64,000 nt of DNA from Megachile rotundata (GCF_050947335.1 NW_027473351.1:124001-188000); one strand, 5' to 3'. Positions 12,475-27,490 are shown, counted from the stretch's first letter. Notes: a model not told the origin generated them from the letters alone. Numbers and translations are program-made.

Positions 12475-15099
12475 TGATTATGATCGTATGCTTGTAATTG
12501 CATGATTGTGATTGTATGATTGTGATTGTATGATTGTGATTGTATGATTGTGATTGTATGATTGTGATTGTATGATTGTGATTGTATGGTTGTGATTGTA
12601 TGATTGCGATAGTATGATTGCGATTGTATGATTGTGATTGTATGATTGTGATCGTATGATTGTGATTGTATGATTGTGATTGTATGATTGTGATTGTATC
12701 ATTGTGATTGTATGATTGTGATCATATGATTGTGATTGTATGATTGTGATTGTATGATTGTTTTTGTATGATTGTGATTGTATAGTAGTAATTGTATGAT
12801 TGTCATCGTATGATTGTGATTGTATGATTGTTTTTGTATGATTGTGATTGTATAGTAGTAATTGTATGATTGTCTTCGTATGATTGTGATCGTATGATTG
12901 TGATTGTATGATTGTGATTGTATGATTGTGATTGTATGATTGTGATTGTATCATTGTGATTGTATGATTGTGATCATATGATTGTGATTGTATGCTTGTA
13001 ATTGCATGATTGTGATTGTATGATTGTGATTGTATGATTGTGATTGTATGATTGTGATTGTATGATTGTGATTGTATGATTGTGATTGTATTATTGTGAT
13101 TGTATGATTGTGATTGTATGATTGTGATTGTATGATTGCGATAGTATGATTGTGATTGTATGATTGTGATTGTATGATTGTGATTGTATGATTGAGATTG
13201 TATGATTGTGATTGTATGATTGTGATTATATGATTGAGATTGTATGATTGTGATTGTATTATTGTGATTGTATGATTGTGATTGTATGATTGTGATTGTA
13301 TGATTCTGAATGTATGATTGTGATTGTATGATTGTGATTGTATGATTGTGATTGTATGATTGTTTTTGTATGATTGTGATTGTATAGTAGTAATTGTATG
13401 ATTGTCATCGTATGATTGTGATTGTATGATTGTTTTTGTATGATTGTGATCGTATGATTGTGATTGTATGATTGTGATTGTATGATTGTGATCGTATGAT
13501 TGTGATTGTATGATTGTGATTGTATGATTGTGATTGTATGATTGTGACTGTATCATTGCGATTGTATGATTGTGATCATATGATTGTGATCATATGATTG
13601 TGATTGTATGATTGTCATCGTATGATTGTGATTGTATGATTGTTTTTGTATGATTGTGATCGTATGATTGTGATTGTATGATTGTGATTGTATGATTGTG
13701 ATCGTATGATTGTGATTGTATGATTGTGATTGTATGATTGTGATTGTATGATTGTGACTGTATCATTGCGATTGTATGATTGTGATCATATGATTGTGAT
13801 CATATGATTGTGATTGTATGATTGTGATTGTATGATTGTTTTTGTATGATTGTGATTGTATGATTGTGATTGTATAGTAGTAATTGTATGATTGTCTTCG
13901 TATGATTGTGATCGTATGATTGTGATTGTATGATTGTGATTGTATGATTGTGATTGTATCATTGTGATTGTATGATTGTGATCATATGATTGTGATTGTA
14001 TGATTGTGATTGTATGATTGTTTTTGTATGATTGTGATTGTATGATTGTGATTGTATGATTGTGATTGTATGATTGTGATTGTATGATTGTGATTGTATG
14101 ATTGTGATTGTATTATTGTGATTGTACGATTGTGATTGTATGATTGTGATTGTATGATTGTGATTGTATGATTGTGATTGTATGATTGAGATTGTATGAT
14201 TGTGATTGTATTATTGTGATTGTATGATTGTGATTGTATGATTGTGATTGTATGATTGTGAATGTATGATTGTGATTGTATGATTGTGATTGTATGATTG
14301 TGATTGTATGATTGTTTTTGTATGATTGTGATTGTATAGTAGTAATTGTATGATTGTCATCGTATGATTGTGATTGTATGATTGTTTTTGTATGATTGTG
14401 ATTGTATAGTAGCAATTGTATGATTGTCTTCGTATGATTGTGATCGTATGATTGTGATTGTATGATTGTGATTGTATGATTGTGATTGTATCATTGTGAT
14501 TGTATGATTGTGATCATATGATTGTGATTGTATGATTGTTTTTGTATGATTGTGATTGTATGATTGTGATTGTATGATTGTGATTGTATGATTGTTTTTG
14601 TATGATTGTTTTTGTATGATTGTGATTGTATGATTGTGATTGTATTATTGTGATTGTATGATTGTGATTGTATGATTGTGATTGTATGATTGCGAAAGTA
14701 TGATTGTGATTGTATGATTGTGATTGTATGATTGTGATTGTATGATTGCGATAGTATGATTGTGATTGTATGATTGTGATTGTATGATTGTGATTGTATA
14801 ATTGTGATTGTATGATTGAGATTGTATGATTGTGATTGTATTATTGTGATTGTATGATTGTGATTGTATGATTGTGATTGTATGATTGTGATTGTATGAT
14901 TGTGAATGTATGATTGTGATTGTATGATAGCGATTGTGTGATTCTGATTGTATGATTGTTTTTGTATGATTGTGATTGTATAGTAGTAATTGTATGATTG
15001 TCATCGTATGATTGTGATTGTATGATTGTTTTTGTATGATTGTGATTGTATAGTAGTAACTGTATGATTGTCTTCGTATGATTGTGATCGTATGATAGT
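12475..15099 (+). repeat. Copy of 1,289-3,955
   Basis: Begins with TGATTATGATCGTA, TGCTTGTAATTGCA. It contains the TCATTGCG doublet at 13,553 and 13,763 and the GCGAAAG, TAACTGTA and CTTCG series near 14,690-15,070. A second TGCTTGTAATTGCA at 12,993 shows an extra internal rearrangement absent from the first copy. Confidence 0.85.
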
Positions 15100-15106
15100 G
15101 ATCGTA

Positions 15107-16470
15107 TGATTGTGATTGTATGATTGTGATTGTATCATTGTGATTGAATGATTGTGAGCGTATGATTGTGAGTGTATGATTGTGATTGTATGATTGTTTT
15201 TGTATGATTGTGATTGTATGATTGTGATCGTACGATTGTGATCGTATGATTGTGATTGTATGATTGTGATCGTTTGATTGTGGTTGTATAATTATTGTTC
15301 TATTATTGTGATTGTATGATTGTTCTTGTATGATTATGATCGTATGATTGTAATTGCATGATTATGATTGTATGATTGTGATTGTATGATTGTGATTGTA
15401 TGATTGTGATTGTATGGTTGTGATTGTATGATTGCGATAGTATGATTGTGATTGTATGATTGTGATTGTATTATTGTGATTGTATGATTGCGATAGTATG
15501 ATTGTGATTGTATGATTGTGATTGTATGATTGTCTTCGTACGATTGTGATCGTATGATTGTGATCGTATGATTGTGATTGTATGATTGTGATTGTATGAT
15601 TGTGATTGTATCATTGTGATTGTATGATTGTGATCATATGATTGTGATTGTATGATTGTTTTTGTATGATTGTGATTGTATAGTAGTAATTGTATGATTG
15701 TCATCGTATGATTGTGATTGTATGATTGTTTTTGTATGATTGTGATTGTATAGTAGTAATTGTATGATTGTCTTCGTATGATTGTGATCGTATGATTGTG
15801 ATCGTATGATTGTGATTGTATGATTGTGATTGTATGATTGTGATTGTATGACTGTGATTGTATCATTGCGATTGTATGATTGTGATCATGTGATTGTGAT
15901 CATATGATTGTGATTGTATGATTGTGATTGTATGATTGTTTTTGTATGATTGTGATTGTATGATTGTGATTGTATAGTAGTAATTGTATGATTGTCTTCG
16001 TATGATTGTGATCGTATGATTGTGATTGTATGATTGTGATTGTATGATTGTGATTGTATGATTGTGATTGTATCATTGTGATTGTATGATTGTGATCATA
16101 TGATTGTGATTGTATGATTGTGATTGTATGATTGTGATTGTATGATTGTGATTGTATGATTGTTTTTGTATGATTGTGATTGTATGATTGTGATTGTATG
16201 ATTGTTATTGTATGATTGTTATTGTATGATTGTGATTGTATGATTGTGATTGTATGATTGTGATTGTATGATTGTGAATGTATGATTGTGATTGTATGAT
16301 TGTGATTGTATGATTGTGATTGTATGATTGTTTTTGTATGATTGTGATTGTATAGTAGTAATTGTATGATTGTCATCGTATGATTGTGATTGTATGATTG
16401 TTTTTGTATGATTGTGATTGTATAGTAGTAATTGTATGATTGTCTTCGTATGATTGTGATCGTATGATTG
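15107..16470 (+). repeat. Block repeated at 36,506-37,870 (shift 21,399 bp)
   Basis: TCATTGTGATTGAA at 15,135 pairs with 36,534. The CTTCGTACG junction, paired GATCG units, TAGTAG/CATCG/CTTCG series and paired TGATTGTTATTGTA units follow in the same order. The shift is not a multiple of 14 because register breaks lie between the copies. The copies part near 16,470, where one has two canonical units and the other four. Confidence 0.87.
15135..15358 (+). repeat. Cassette B type I, copy 2, with leader
   Basis: Core at 15,261-15,358, exactly 10,094 bp (721 units) after copy 1, with TAATTATTGTTCTA and GATCGTA. The next unit carries TGATTATGATTGTA, unlike copy 1. Confidence 0.96.
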
Positions 16471-17360
16471 TGATTGTATGATTGTGATTGTATCATTGTG
16501 ATTGTATGATTGTGATCGTATGATTGTGATTGTATGATGGTGATTGTATGATTGTTTTTGTATGATTGTGATTGTATGATTGTGATTGTATGATTGTGAT
16601 TGTATGATTGTGATTGTATGATTGTGATTGTATGATTGTGATTGTATGATTGTGATTGTATGATTGTGATTGTATGATTGTGATTGTATGATTGTGATTG
16701 TATGATTGCGATAGTATGATTGTGATTGTATGATTGTGATTGTATGATTGTGATTGTATGATTGTGATTGTATCATTGTGATTGTATGATTGTGATCATA
16801 TGATTGTCATCGTATGATCGTGATTGTATGATTGTTTTTGTATGATTGTGATTGTATAATAGCAATTGTATGATTGTCTTCGTATGATTGTGATCGTATG
16901 ATTGTGATTGTATGATTGTGATTGTATGATTGTGATTGTATGATTGTGATTGTATCATTGTGATTGTATGATTGTGATCATATGATTGTGATTGTATGAT
17001 TGTGATTGTATGATTGTTTTTGTATGATTGTGATTGTATGATTGTGATTGTATGATTGTGATTGTATGATTGTGGTTGTATGATTGTGATTGTATTATTG
17101 TGATTGTATGATTGTGATTGTATGATTGTGATTGTATGATTGCGATAGTATGATTGTGATTGTATGATTGTGATTGTATGATTGTGACTGTATGATTGCG
17201 ATAGTATGATTGTGATTGTATGATTGTGAATGTATGATTGTGATTGTATGATAGTGATTGTGTGATTCTGATTGTATGATTGTTTTTGTATGATTGTGAT
17301 TGTATAGTAGTAATTGTATGATTGTCATCGTATGATTGTGATTGTATGATTGTGATTGTA

Positions 17361-17584
17361 TCATTGTGATTGAATGATTGTGAGCGTATGATTGTGAGTG
17401 TATGATTGTGATTGTATGATTGCTTTTGTATGATTGTGATTGTATGATTGTGATCGTACGATTGTGATCGTATGATTGTGATTGTATGATTGTGATCGTT
17501 TGATTGTGGTTGTATAATTATGGTTCTATTATTGTGATTGTATGATTGTTCTTGTATGATTATGATCATATGATTGTAATTGCA
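17361..17584 (+). repeat. Cassette B type II, copy 3, with leader
   Basis: Core at 17,487-17,584. Type II has TAATTATGGTTCTA and TGATTATGATCATA in place of the type I units. The leader TTTTTG unit reads TGATTGCTTTTGTA. The same subtype recurs at 39.2, 44.4-46.3 and 51.3 kb. Confidence 0.96.
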
Positions 17585-19278
17585 TGATTGTGATTGTATG
17601 ATTGTGATTGTATGATTGTGATTGTATGATTGTGATTGTATGATTGCGATAGTATGATTGTGATTGTATGATTGTGATTGTATGATTGTGATTGTATGAT
17701 TGTGATTGTATGATTGCGATAGTATGATTGTGATTGTATGATTGTGATTGTATGATTGTGATTGTACGATTGTGATTGTATGATTGTGATTGTATGATTG
17801 TGATTGTATGATTGTTTTTGTATGATTGTGATTGTATAGTAGTAATTGTATGATTGTCATCGTATGATTGTCATTGTATGATTGTGATTTTATCATTGTG
17901 ATTGAATGATTGTGAGTGTATGATTGCGATTGTATGATTGCGATCGTATGATTGTGATTGTATTATTGTGGTTGTATGATTGTGATTGTATGATTGTGAT
18001 TGTATGATTGTGATTGTATGATTGCGATAGTATGATTGTGATTGTATGATTGTGATTGTATGGTTGTGATGGTATGATTGTGATTGTATGATTGCGATTG
18101 TATGATTGCAATTTTATGAGTGTGATTATATGATTATGATTGTATGATTGTGATTGTATGATTGTTTTTGTATGATTGTGATTGTATGATTGTGATTGTA
18201 TGATTGTGATTGTATGATTGTGATTGTATTATTGTGATTGTATGATTGTGATTGTATGATTGCGATAGTATGATTGTGATTGTATGATTGTGATTGTATG
18301 ATTGTGATTGTATGATTGTGATTGTATGATTGTGGATGTATGATTGTGATTGTATGATTGCGATAGTATGATTGTGATTGTATGATTGTGATTGTATGAT
18401 TGTGATTGTATCATTGTGATTGTATGATTGTGATCATATGATTGTGATTGTATGATTGTGATTATATGATTGTTTTTGTATGATTGTGATTGTATGATTG
18501 TGATTGTACGATTGTGATTGTATGATTGTGATTGTATTATTGTGATTGTATGATTGTGATTGTATGATTGTGATTGTATGATTGCGATAGTATGATTGTG
18601 ATTGTATGATTGTGATTGTATGATTGTGATTGTATGATTGCGATAGTATGATTGTGATTGTATGATTGTGATTGTATGATTGTGATTGTATAATTGTGAT
18701 TGTATGATTGAGATTGTATGATTGTGATTGTATTATTGTGATTGTATGATTGTGATTGTATGATTGTGATTGTATGATTGTGAATGTATGATTGTGATTG
18801 TATGATAGTGATTGTGTGATTCTGATTGTATGATTGTTTTTGTATGATTGTGATTGTATAGTAGTAATTGTATGATTGTCATCGTATGATTGTGATTGTA
18901 TGATTGTTTTTGTATGATTGTGATTGTATAGTAGTAATTGTATGATTGTCTTCGTATGATTGTGATCGTATGATAGTGATTGTATGATTGTGATTGTATG
19001 ATTGTGATTGTATGATTGTTTTTGTATGATTGTGATTGTATGATTGTGATTGTATGATTGTGCCTGTATGATTGTGATGGTATGATTGTGATTGTATGAT
19101 TGCGATTATATGATTGCAATCTTATGAGTGTGATTATATGATTATGATTGTATGATTGTGATTGTATGATTGTTTTTGTATGATTGTGATTGTATGATTG
19201 TGATTGTATGATTGTGATTGTATGATTGTGATTGTATGATTGTTTTTGTATGATTGTGATTGTATAGTAGTAATTGTA

Positions 19279-19291
19279 TGATTGTCATCGT
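19279..19291 (+). repeat. 13-bp unit, type 1: first register break in the window
   Basis: TGATTGTCATCGT lacks the final A of TGATTGTCATCGTA, so the next unit starts one base early. Unit starts are congruent to 1 mod 14 up to here and to 0 mod 14 afterwards. Confidence 0.97.
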
Positions 19292-20299
19292 TGATTGTGA
19301 TTGTACGATTGTTTTTGTATGATTGTGATTGTATAGTAGTAATTGTATGATTGACTTCGTATGATTGTGATCGTATGATTGTGATTGTATGATTGTGATT
19401 GTATGATTGTTTTTGTATGATTGTGATTGTATAGTAGCAATTGTATGATTGTCATCGTATGATTGTGATTGTATGATTGTTTTTGTATGATTGTGATTGT
19501 ATAGTAGTAATTGTATGATTGTCTTCGTATGATTGTGATCGTATGATTCTGATTGTATGATTGTGATTGTATGATTGTGATTGTATGATTGTGATTGTAT
19601 TATTGTGATTGTATGATTGTGATTGTATGATTGTGATTGTATGATTGTGATTGTATGATTGTGATTGTATGATTGTGATTGCATGATTGTGATTGAATGA
19701 TTGTGATTGTATGATTGTGATTGTACGATTGTGATTGTATGATTGCGATAGTATGATTGTGATTGTATGATTGTGTTTGTATGATTGTGATTGTATAGTA
19801 GTAATTGTATGATTGTCTTCGTATGATTGTGATCGTATGATTGTGATTGTATGATTGTGATTGTATGATTGTGATTGTATGATTGTGATTGTATCATTGT
19901 GATTGTATGATTGTGATCATATGATTGTGATTGTATGATTGTGATTGTATGATTGTTTTTGTATGATTGTGATTTTATGATTGTGATTGTATTATTGTGA
20001 TTGTATGATTGTGATTGTATGATTGCGATAGTATGATTGTGATTGTATGATTGTGATTGTATGATTGTGATTGTATGATTGTGATTGTATGATTGTGATT
20101 GTATGATTGTGATTGTATGATTGTGATTGTATGATTGTGATTGTATGATTGTGATTGTATGATTGTGATTGTATGATTGAGATTGTATGATTGTGATTGT
20201 ATTTTTGTGATTGTATGATTGTGATTGTATGATTGTGATTGTATGATTGTGAATGTATGATTGTGATTGTATGATTGTGATTGTATGATTGTGATTGTA

Positions 20300-20312
20300 T
20301 GATTATTTTGTA
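20300..20312 (+). repeat. 13-bp unit, type 2
   Basis: TGATTATTTTGTA in place of TGATTGTTTTTGTA: one base lost plus G to A. Moves the register from 0 to 13 mod 14. Confidence 0.97.
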
Positions 20313-21824
20313 TGATTGTGATTGTATAGTAGTAATTGTATGATTGTCATCGTATGATTGAGATTGTATGATTGTGATTGTATAGTAGTAATTGTATGAT
20401 TGTCTTCGTATGATTGTGATCGTATGATTGTGATTGTATGATTGTTTTTGTACGATTGTGATTGTATGATTGTGATTGTATGATTGTGATTGTATGATTG
20501 TGATTGTATGATTGTGATTGTATGATTGTGATTGTATGATTGTGATTGTATGATTGTGATTGTATTATTGTGATTGTATGATTGTGATTGTATGATTGCG
20601 ATAGTATGATTGTGATTGTATGATTGTGATTGTATGATTGTGATTGTATGATTGTGATTGTATGATTGTGATTGTATGATTGTGATTGTATGATTGTGAT
20701 TGTATGATTGAGATTGTATGATTGTGATTGTATTATTGTGATTGTATGATTGTGATTGTATGATTGTGATTGTATGATTGTGAATGTATGATTGTGATTG
20801 TATGATTGTGATTGTATGATTGTTTTTGTATGATTGTGATTGTATAGTAGTAATTGTATGATTGTCATCGTATGATTGTGATTGTATGATTGTTTTTGTA
20901 TGATTGTGGTTGTATAGTAGTAATTGTATGATTGTCTTCGTATGATTGTGATCGTATGATTGTGATTGTATGATTGTGATTGTATGATTGTGATTGCATG
21001 ATTGTGATTGAATGATTGTGATTGTATGATTGTGATTGTACGATTGTGATTGTATGATTGCGATAGTATGATTGTGATTGTATGATTGTGTTTGTATGAT
21101 TGTGATTGCATGATTGTGATTGTATGATTGTGATTGTATGATTGCGATTGTATGATTGAGATTGTATGATTGTGATTGTATTATTGTGATTGTATGATTG
21201 TGATTGTATGATTGTGATTGTATGATTGCGATAGTATGATTGTGATTGTATGATTGTGTTTGTATGATTGTGATTGTATAGTAGTAATTGTATGATTGTC
21301 TTCGTATGATTGTGATCGTATGATTGTGATTGTATGATTGTGATTGTATGATTGTGATTGTATGATTGTGATTGTATCATTGTGATTGTATGATTGTGAT
21401 CATATGATTGTGATTGTATGATTATGATTGTATGATTGTTTTTGTATGATTGTGATTGTATGATTGTGATTGTATGATTGTGATTGTATGATTGTGATTG
21501 TATTATTGTGATTGTATGATTGTGATTGTATGATTGCGATAGTATGATTGTGATTGTATGATTGTGATTGTATGATTGTGATTGTATGATTGTGATTGTA
21601 TGATTGTGATTGTATGATTGTGATTGTATGATTGTGATTGTATGATTGTGATTGTATGATTGTGATTGTATGATTGTGATTGTATGATTGTGATTGTATG
21701 ATTGAGATTGTATGATTGTGATTGTATTATTGTGATTGTATGATTGTGATTGTATGATTGTGATTGTATGATTGTGAATGTATGATTGTGATTGTATGAT
21801 TGTGATTGTATGATTGTGATTGTA

Positions 21825-21837
21825 TGATTATTTTGTA
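21825..21837 (+). repeat. 13-bp unit, type 2, within an internal sub-duplication
   Basis: The same TGATTATTTTGTA, 1,525 bp after the previous one. The surrounding order (run of canonical units, GAGATTG, TTATTG, GAATG, this unit, TAGTAG, CATCG, GAGATTG) is shared, so part of the 4.1-kb copy is itself duplicated. Nine units separate the two sub-copies in length. Confidence 0.96.
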
Positions 21838-23391
21838 TGATTGTGATTGTATAGTAGTAATTGTATGATTGTCATCGTATGATTGAGATTGTATGATTGT
21901 GATTGTATAGTAGTAATTGTAGGATTGTCTTCGTATGATTGTGATTGTATGATTGTTTTTGTATGATTGTGATTGTATGATTGTGATTGTATGATTGTGA
22001 TTGTATGATTGTGATTGTATGATTGTGATTGTATGATTGTGATTGTATGATTGTGATTGTATGATTGTGATTGTATGATTGTGATTGTATGATTGTGATT
22101 GTATGATTGAGATTGTATGATTGTGATTGTATTATTGTGATTGTATGATTGTGATTGTATGATTGTGATTGTATGATTGTGAATGTATGATTGTGATTGT
22201 ATGATTGTGATTGTATGATTGTTTTTGTATGATTGTGATTGTATAGTAGTAATTGTATGATTGTCATCGTATGATTGTGATTGTATGATTGTTTTTGTAT
22301 GATTGTGGTTGTATAGTAGTAATTGTATGATTGTCTTCGTATGATTGTGATCGTATGATTGTGATTGTATGCTTGTGATTGTATGATTGTGATTGCATGA
22401 TTGTGATTGAATGATTGTGATTGTATGATTGTGATTGTACGATTGTGATTGTATGATTGCGATAGTATGATTGTGATCATATGATTGTGATTTTATGATT
22501 GTGATTGTATGATTGTTTTTGTATGATTGTGATTGTATGATTGTGATTGTATGATTGTGATTGTATGATTGTGATTGTATGATTGTGATTGTATTATTGT
22601 GATTGTATGATTGTGATTGTATGATTGTGATTGTATGATTGCGATAGTATGATTGTGATTGTATGGTTGTGATTGTATGATTGTGATTGTATGATTGCGA
22701 TAGTATGATTGTGATTGTATGATTGTGATTGTATGATTGTGATTGTATAATTGTGATTGTATGATTGAGATTGTATGATTGTGATTGTATTATAGTGATT
22801 GTATGATTGTGATTGTATGATTGTGATTGTATGATTGTGAATGTATGATTGTGATTGTATGATAGTGATTGTGTGATTCTGATTGTATGATTGTTTTTGT
22901 ATGATTGTGATTGTATAGTAGTAATTGTATGATTGTCATCGTATGATTGTGATTGTATGATTGTTTTTGTATGATTGTGATTGTATAGTAGTAATTGTAT
23001 GATTGTCTTCGTATGATTGTGATCGTATGATAGTGATTGTATGATTGTGATTGTATGATTGTGATTGTATGATTGTGATTGTATGATTGTGATTGTATGA
23101 TTGTGATTGTATGATTGTGATTGTATGATTGTGATTGTATGATTGTGATTGTATCATTGTGATTGTATGATTGTGCCTGTATGATTGTGATGGTATGATT
23201 GTGATTGTATGATTGCGATTATATGATTGCAATCTTATGAGTGTGATTATATGATTATGATTGTATGATTGTGATTGTATGATTGTTTTTGTATGATTGT
23301 GATTGTATGATTGTGATTGTATGATTGTGATTGTATGATTGTGATTGTATGATTGTTTTTGTATGATTGTGATTGTATAGTAGTAATTGTA

Positions 23392-23404
23392 TGATTGTCA
23401 TCGT
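23392..23404 (+). repeat. 13-bp unit, type 1
   Basis: TGATTGTCATCGT, 4,113 bp after the one at 19,279. Register goes from 12 to 11 mod 14. Confidence 0.97.
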
Positions 23405-24412
23405 TGATTGTGATTGTACGATTGTTTTTGTATGATTGTGATTGTATAGTAGTAATTGTATGATTGACTTCGTATGATTGTGATCGTATGATTGTGATTG
23501 TATGATTGTGATTGTATGATTGTTTTTGTATGATTGTGATTGTATAGTAGCAATTGTATGATTGTCATCGTATGATTGTGATTGTATGATTGTTTTTGTA
23601 TGATTGTGATTGTATAGTAGTAATTGTATGATTGTCTTCGTATGATTGTGATCGTATGATTCTGATTGTATGATTGTGATTGTATGATTGTGATTGTATG
23701 ATTGTGATTGCATTATTGTGATTGTATGATTGTGATTGTATGATTGTGATTGTATGATTGTGATTGTATGATTGTGATTGTATGATTGTGATTGCATGAT
23801 TGTGATTGAATGATTGTGATTGTATGATTGTGATTGTACGATTGTGATTGTATGATTGCGATAGTATGATTGTGATTGTATGATTGTGTTTGTATGATTG
23901 TGATTGTATAGTAGTAATTGTATGATTGTCTTCGTATGATTGTGATCGTATGATTGTGATTGTATGATTGTGATTGTATGATTGTGATTGTATGATTGTG
24001 ATTGTATCATTGTGATTGTATGATTGTGATCATATGATTGTGATTGTATGATTGTGATTGTATGATTGTTTTTGTATGATTGTGATTTTATGATTGTGAT
24101 TGTATTATTGTGATTGTATGATTGTGATTGTATGATTGCGATAGTATGATTGTGATTGTATGATTGTGATTGTATGATTGTGATTGTATGATTGTGATTG
24201 TATGATTGTGATTGTATGATTGTGATTGTATGATTGTGATTGTATGATTGTGATTGTATGATTGTGATTGTATGATTGTGATTGTATGATTGAGATTGTA
24301 TGATTGTGATTGTATTATTGTGATTGTATGATTGTGATTGTATGATTGTGATTGTATGATTGTGAATGTATGATTGTGATTGTATGATTGTGATTGTATG
24401 ATTGTGATTGTA

Positions 24413-24425
24413 TGATTATTTTGTA
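24413..24425 (+). repeat. 13-bp unit, type 2
   Basis: TGATTATTTTGTA, 4,113 bp after the one at 20,300. Register goes from 11 to 10. Confidence 0.97.
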
Positions 24426-25657
24426 TGATTGTGATTGTATAGTAGTAATTGTATGATTGTCATCGTATGATTGAGATTGTATGATTGTGATTGTATAGTA
24501 GTAATTGTATGATTGTCTTCGTATGATTGTGATCGTATGATTGTGATTGTATGATTGTTTTTGTACGATTGTGATTGTATGATTGTGATTGTATGATTGT
24601 GATTGTATGATTGTGATTGTATGATTGTGATTGTATGATTGTGATTGTATGATTGTGATTGTATGATTGTGATTGTATTATTGTGATTGTATGATTGTGA
24701 TTGTATGATTGCGATAGTATGATTGTGATTGTATGATTGTGATTGTATGATTGTGATTGTATGATTGTGATTGTATGATTGTGATTGTATGATTGTGATT
24801 GTATGATTGTGATTGTATGATTGAGATTGTATGATTGTGATTGTATTATTGTGATTGTATGATTGTGATTGTATGATTGTGATTGTATGATTGTGAATGT
24901 ATGATTGTGATTGTATGATTGTGATTGTATGATTGTTTTTGTATGATTGTGATTGTATAGTAGTAATTGTATGATTGTCATCGTATGATTGTGATTGTAT
25001 GATTGTTTTTGTATGATTGTGGTTGTATAGTAGTAATTGTATGATTGTCTTCGTATGATTGTGATCGTATGATTGTGATTGTATGATTGTGATTGTATGA
25101 TTGTGATTGCATGATTGTGATTGAATGATTGTGATTGTATGATTGTGATTGTACGATTGTGATTGTATGATTGCGATAGTATGATTGTGATTGTATGATT
25201 GTGTTTGTATGATTGTGATTGCATGATTGTGATTGTATGATTGTGATTGTATGATTGCGATTGTATGATTGAGATTGTATGATTGTGATTGTATTATTGT
25301 GATTGTATGATTGTGATTGTATGATTGTGATTGTATGATTGCGATAGTATGATTGTGATTGTATGATTGTGTTTGTATGATTGTGATTGTATAGTAGTAA
25401 TTGTATGATTGTCTTCGTATGATTGTGATCGTATGATTGTGATTGTATGATTGTGATTGTATGATTGTGATTGTATGATTGTGATTGTATCATTGTGATT
25501 GTATGATTGTGATCATATGATTGTGATTGTATGATTATGATTGTATGATTGTTTTTGTATGATTGTGATTGTATGATTGTGATTGTATGATTGTGATTGT
25601 ATGATTGTGATTGTATTATTGTGATTGTATGATTGTGATTGTATGATTGCGATAGTA

Positions 25658-25825
25658 TGATTGTGATTGTATGATTGTGATTGTATGATTGTGATTGTAT
25701 GATTGTGATTGTATGATTGTGATTGTATGATTGTGATTGTATGATTGTGATTGTATGATTGTGATTGTATGATTGTGATTGTATGATTGTGATTGTATGA
25801 TTGTGATTGTATGATTGTGATTGTA
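25658..25825 (+). repeat. Longest canonical run noticed (12 identical units)
   Basis: About 168 bp of unbroken TGATTGTGATTGTA between a GCGATAG unit and a GAGATTG unit. Copied at about 28,793-28,960. Longer runs may exist that I did not count. Confidence 0.8.
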
Positions 25826-25951
25826 TGATTGAGATTGTATGATTGTGATTGTATTATTGTGATTGTATGATTGTGATTGTATGATTGTGATTGTATGATT
25901 GTGAATGTATGATTGTGATTGTATGATTGTGATTGTATGATTGTGATTGTA

Positions 25952-25964
25952 TGATTATTTTGTA
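25952..25964 (+). repeat. 13-bp unit, type 2
   Basis: TGATTATTTTGTA, the counterpart of 21,825 (shift 4,127). Register goes from 10 to 9. Confidence 0.97.
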
Positions 25965-27490
25965 TGATTGTGATTGTATAGTAGTAATTGTATGATTGTC
26001 ATCGTATGATTGAGATTGTATGATTGTGATTGTATAGTAGTAATTGTAGGATTGTCTTCGTATGATTGTGATTGTATGATTGTTTTTGTATGATTGTGAT
26101 TGTATGATTGTGATTGTATGATTGTGATTGTATGATTGTGATTGTATGATTGTGATTGTATGATTGTGATTGTATGATTGTGATTGTATGATTGTGATTG
26201 TATGATTGTGATTGTATGATTGTGATTGTATGATTGAGATTGTATGATTGTGATTGTATTATTGTGATTGTATGATTGTGATTGTATGATTGTGATTGTA
26301 TGATTGTGAATGTATGATTGTGATTGTATGATTGTGATTGTATGATTGTTTTTGTATGATTGTGATTGTATAGTAGTAATTGTATGATTGTCATCGTATG
26401 ATTGTGATTGTATGATTGTTTTTGTATGATTGTGGTTGTATAGTAGTAATTGTATGATTGTCTTCGTATGATTGTGATCGTATGATTGTGATTGTATGCT
26501 TGTGATTGTATGATTGTGATTGCATGATTGTGATTGAATGATTGTGATTGTATGATTGTGATTGTACGATTGTGATTGTATGATTGCGATAGTATGATTG
26601 TGATCATATGATTGTGATTTTATGATTGTGATTGTATGATTGTTTTTGTATGATTGTGATTGTATGATTGTGATTGTATGATTGTGATTGTATGATTGTG
26701 ATTGTATGATTGTGATTGTATTATTGTGATTGTATGATTGTGATTGTATGATTGTGATTGTATGATTGCGATAGTATGATTGTGATTGTATGGTTGTGAT
26801 TGTATGATTGTGATTGTATGATTGCGATAGTATGATTGTGATTGTATGATTGTGATTGTATGATTGTGATTGTATAATTGTGATTGTATGATTGAGATTG
26901 TATGATTGTGATTGTATTATAGTGATTGTATGATTGTGATTGTATGATTGTGATTGTATGATTGTGAATGTATGATTGTGATTGTATGATAGTGATTGTG
27001 TGATTCTGATTGTATGATTGTTTTTGTATGATTGTGATTGTATAGTAGTAATTGTATGATTGTCATCGTATGATTGTGATTGTATGATTGTTTTTGTATG
27101 ATTGTGATTGTATAGTAGTAATTGTATGATTGTCTTCGTATGATTGTGATCGTATGATAGTGATTGTATGATTGTGATTGTATGATTGTGATTGTATGAT
27201 TGTGATTGTATGATTGTGATTGTATGATTGTGATTGTATGATTGTGATTGTATGATTGTGATTGTATGATTGTGATTGTATCATTGTGATTGCATGATTG
27301 TTTTTGTATGATTGTGATTTCATGATTGTGATTGTATGATTGTGCCTGTATGATTGTGATGGTATGATTGTGATTGTATGATTGCGATTGTATGATTGCA
27401 ATTTTATGAGTGTGACTATATGATTATGATTGTATGATTGTGATTGTATGATTGTTTTTGTATGATTGTGATTGTATGATTGTGATTGTA

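Larger units (their letters stand above)
19055..23167 (+). repeat. First copy of a 4,113-bp tandem duplication
   Basis: From TGATTGTGCCTGTA at 19,055 (GTGCCTG at 19,060) the order is repeated from 23,168 (GTGCCTG at 23,173). It includes the rare TGATTGACTTCGTA, the GATTGTGTTTGTA units and the off-length units. The length is not a multiple of 14 because the copy contains three 13-bp units. Left flanks differ (TGATTG at 19,041 against TCATTG at 23,154). Confidence 0.92.
23168..27294 (+). repeat. Second copy of the 4.1-kb duplication (4,127 bp)
   Basis: Matches 19,055-23,167 at a shift of 4,113 bp up to the canonical run at 25,658, then at 4,127. This copy has 12 canonical units between GCGATAG (25,649) and GAGATTG (25,831), where copy 1 has 11 (21,536 to 21,704). 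This single added unit is a useful lineage marker. Confidence 0.92.

Noticed and set aside
20200..20213. Possible indel at ATTTTTGTGATTG
   Set aside because: TTTTTGTGATTGTA is 14 bp; it is a substitution in a TTATTG unit and the register is unchanged.
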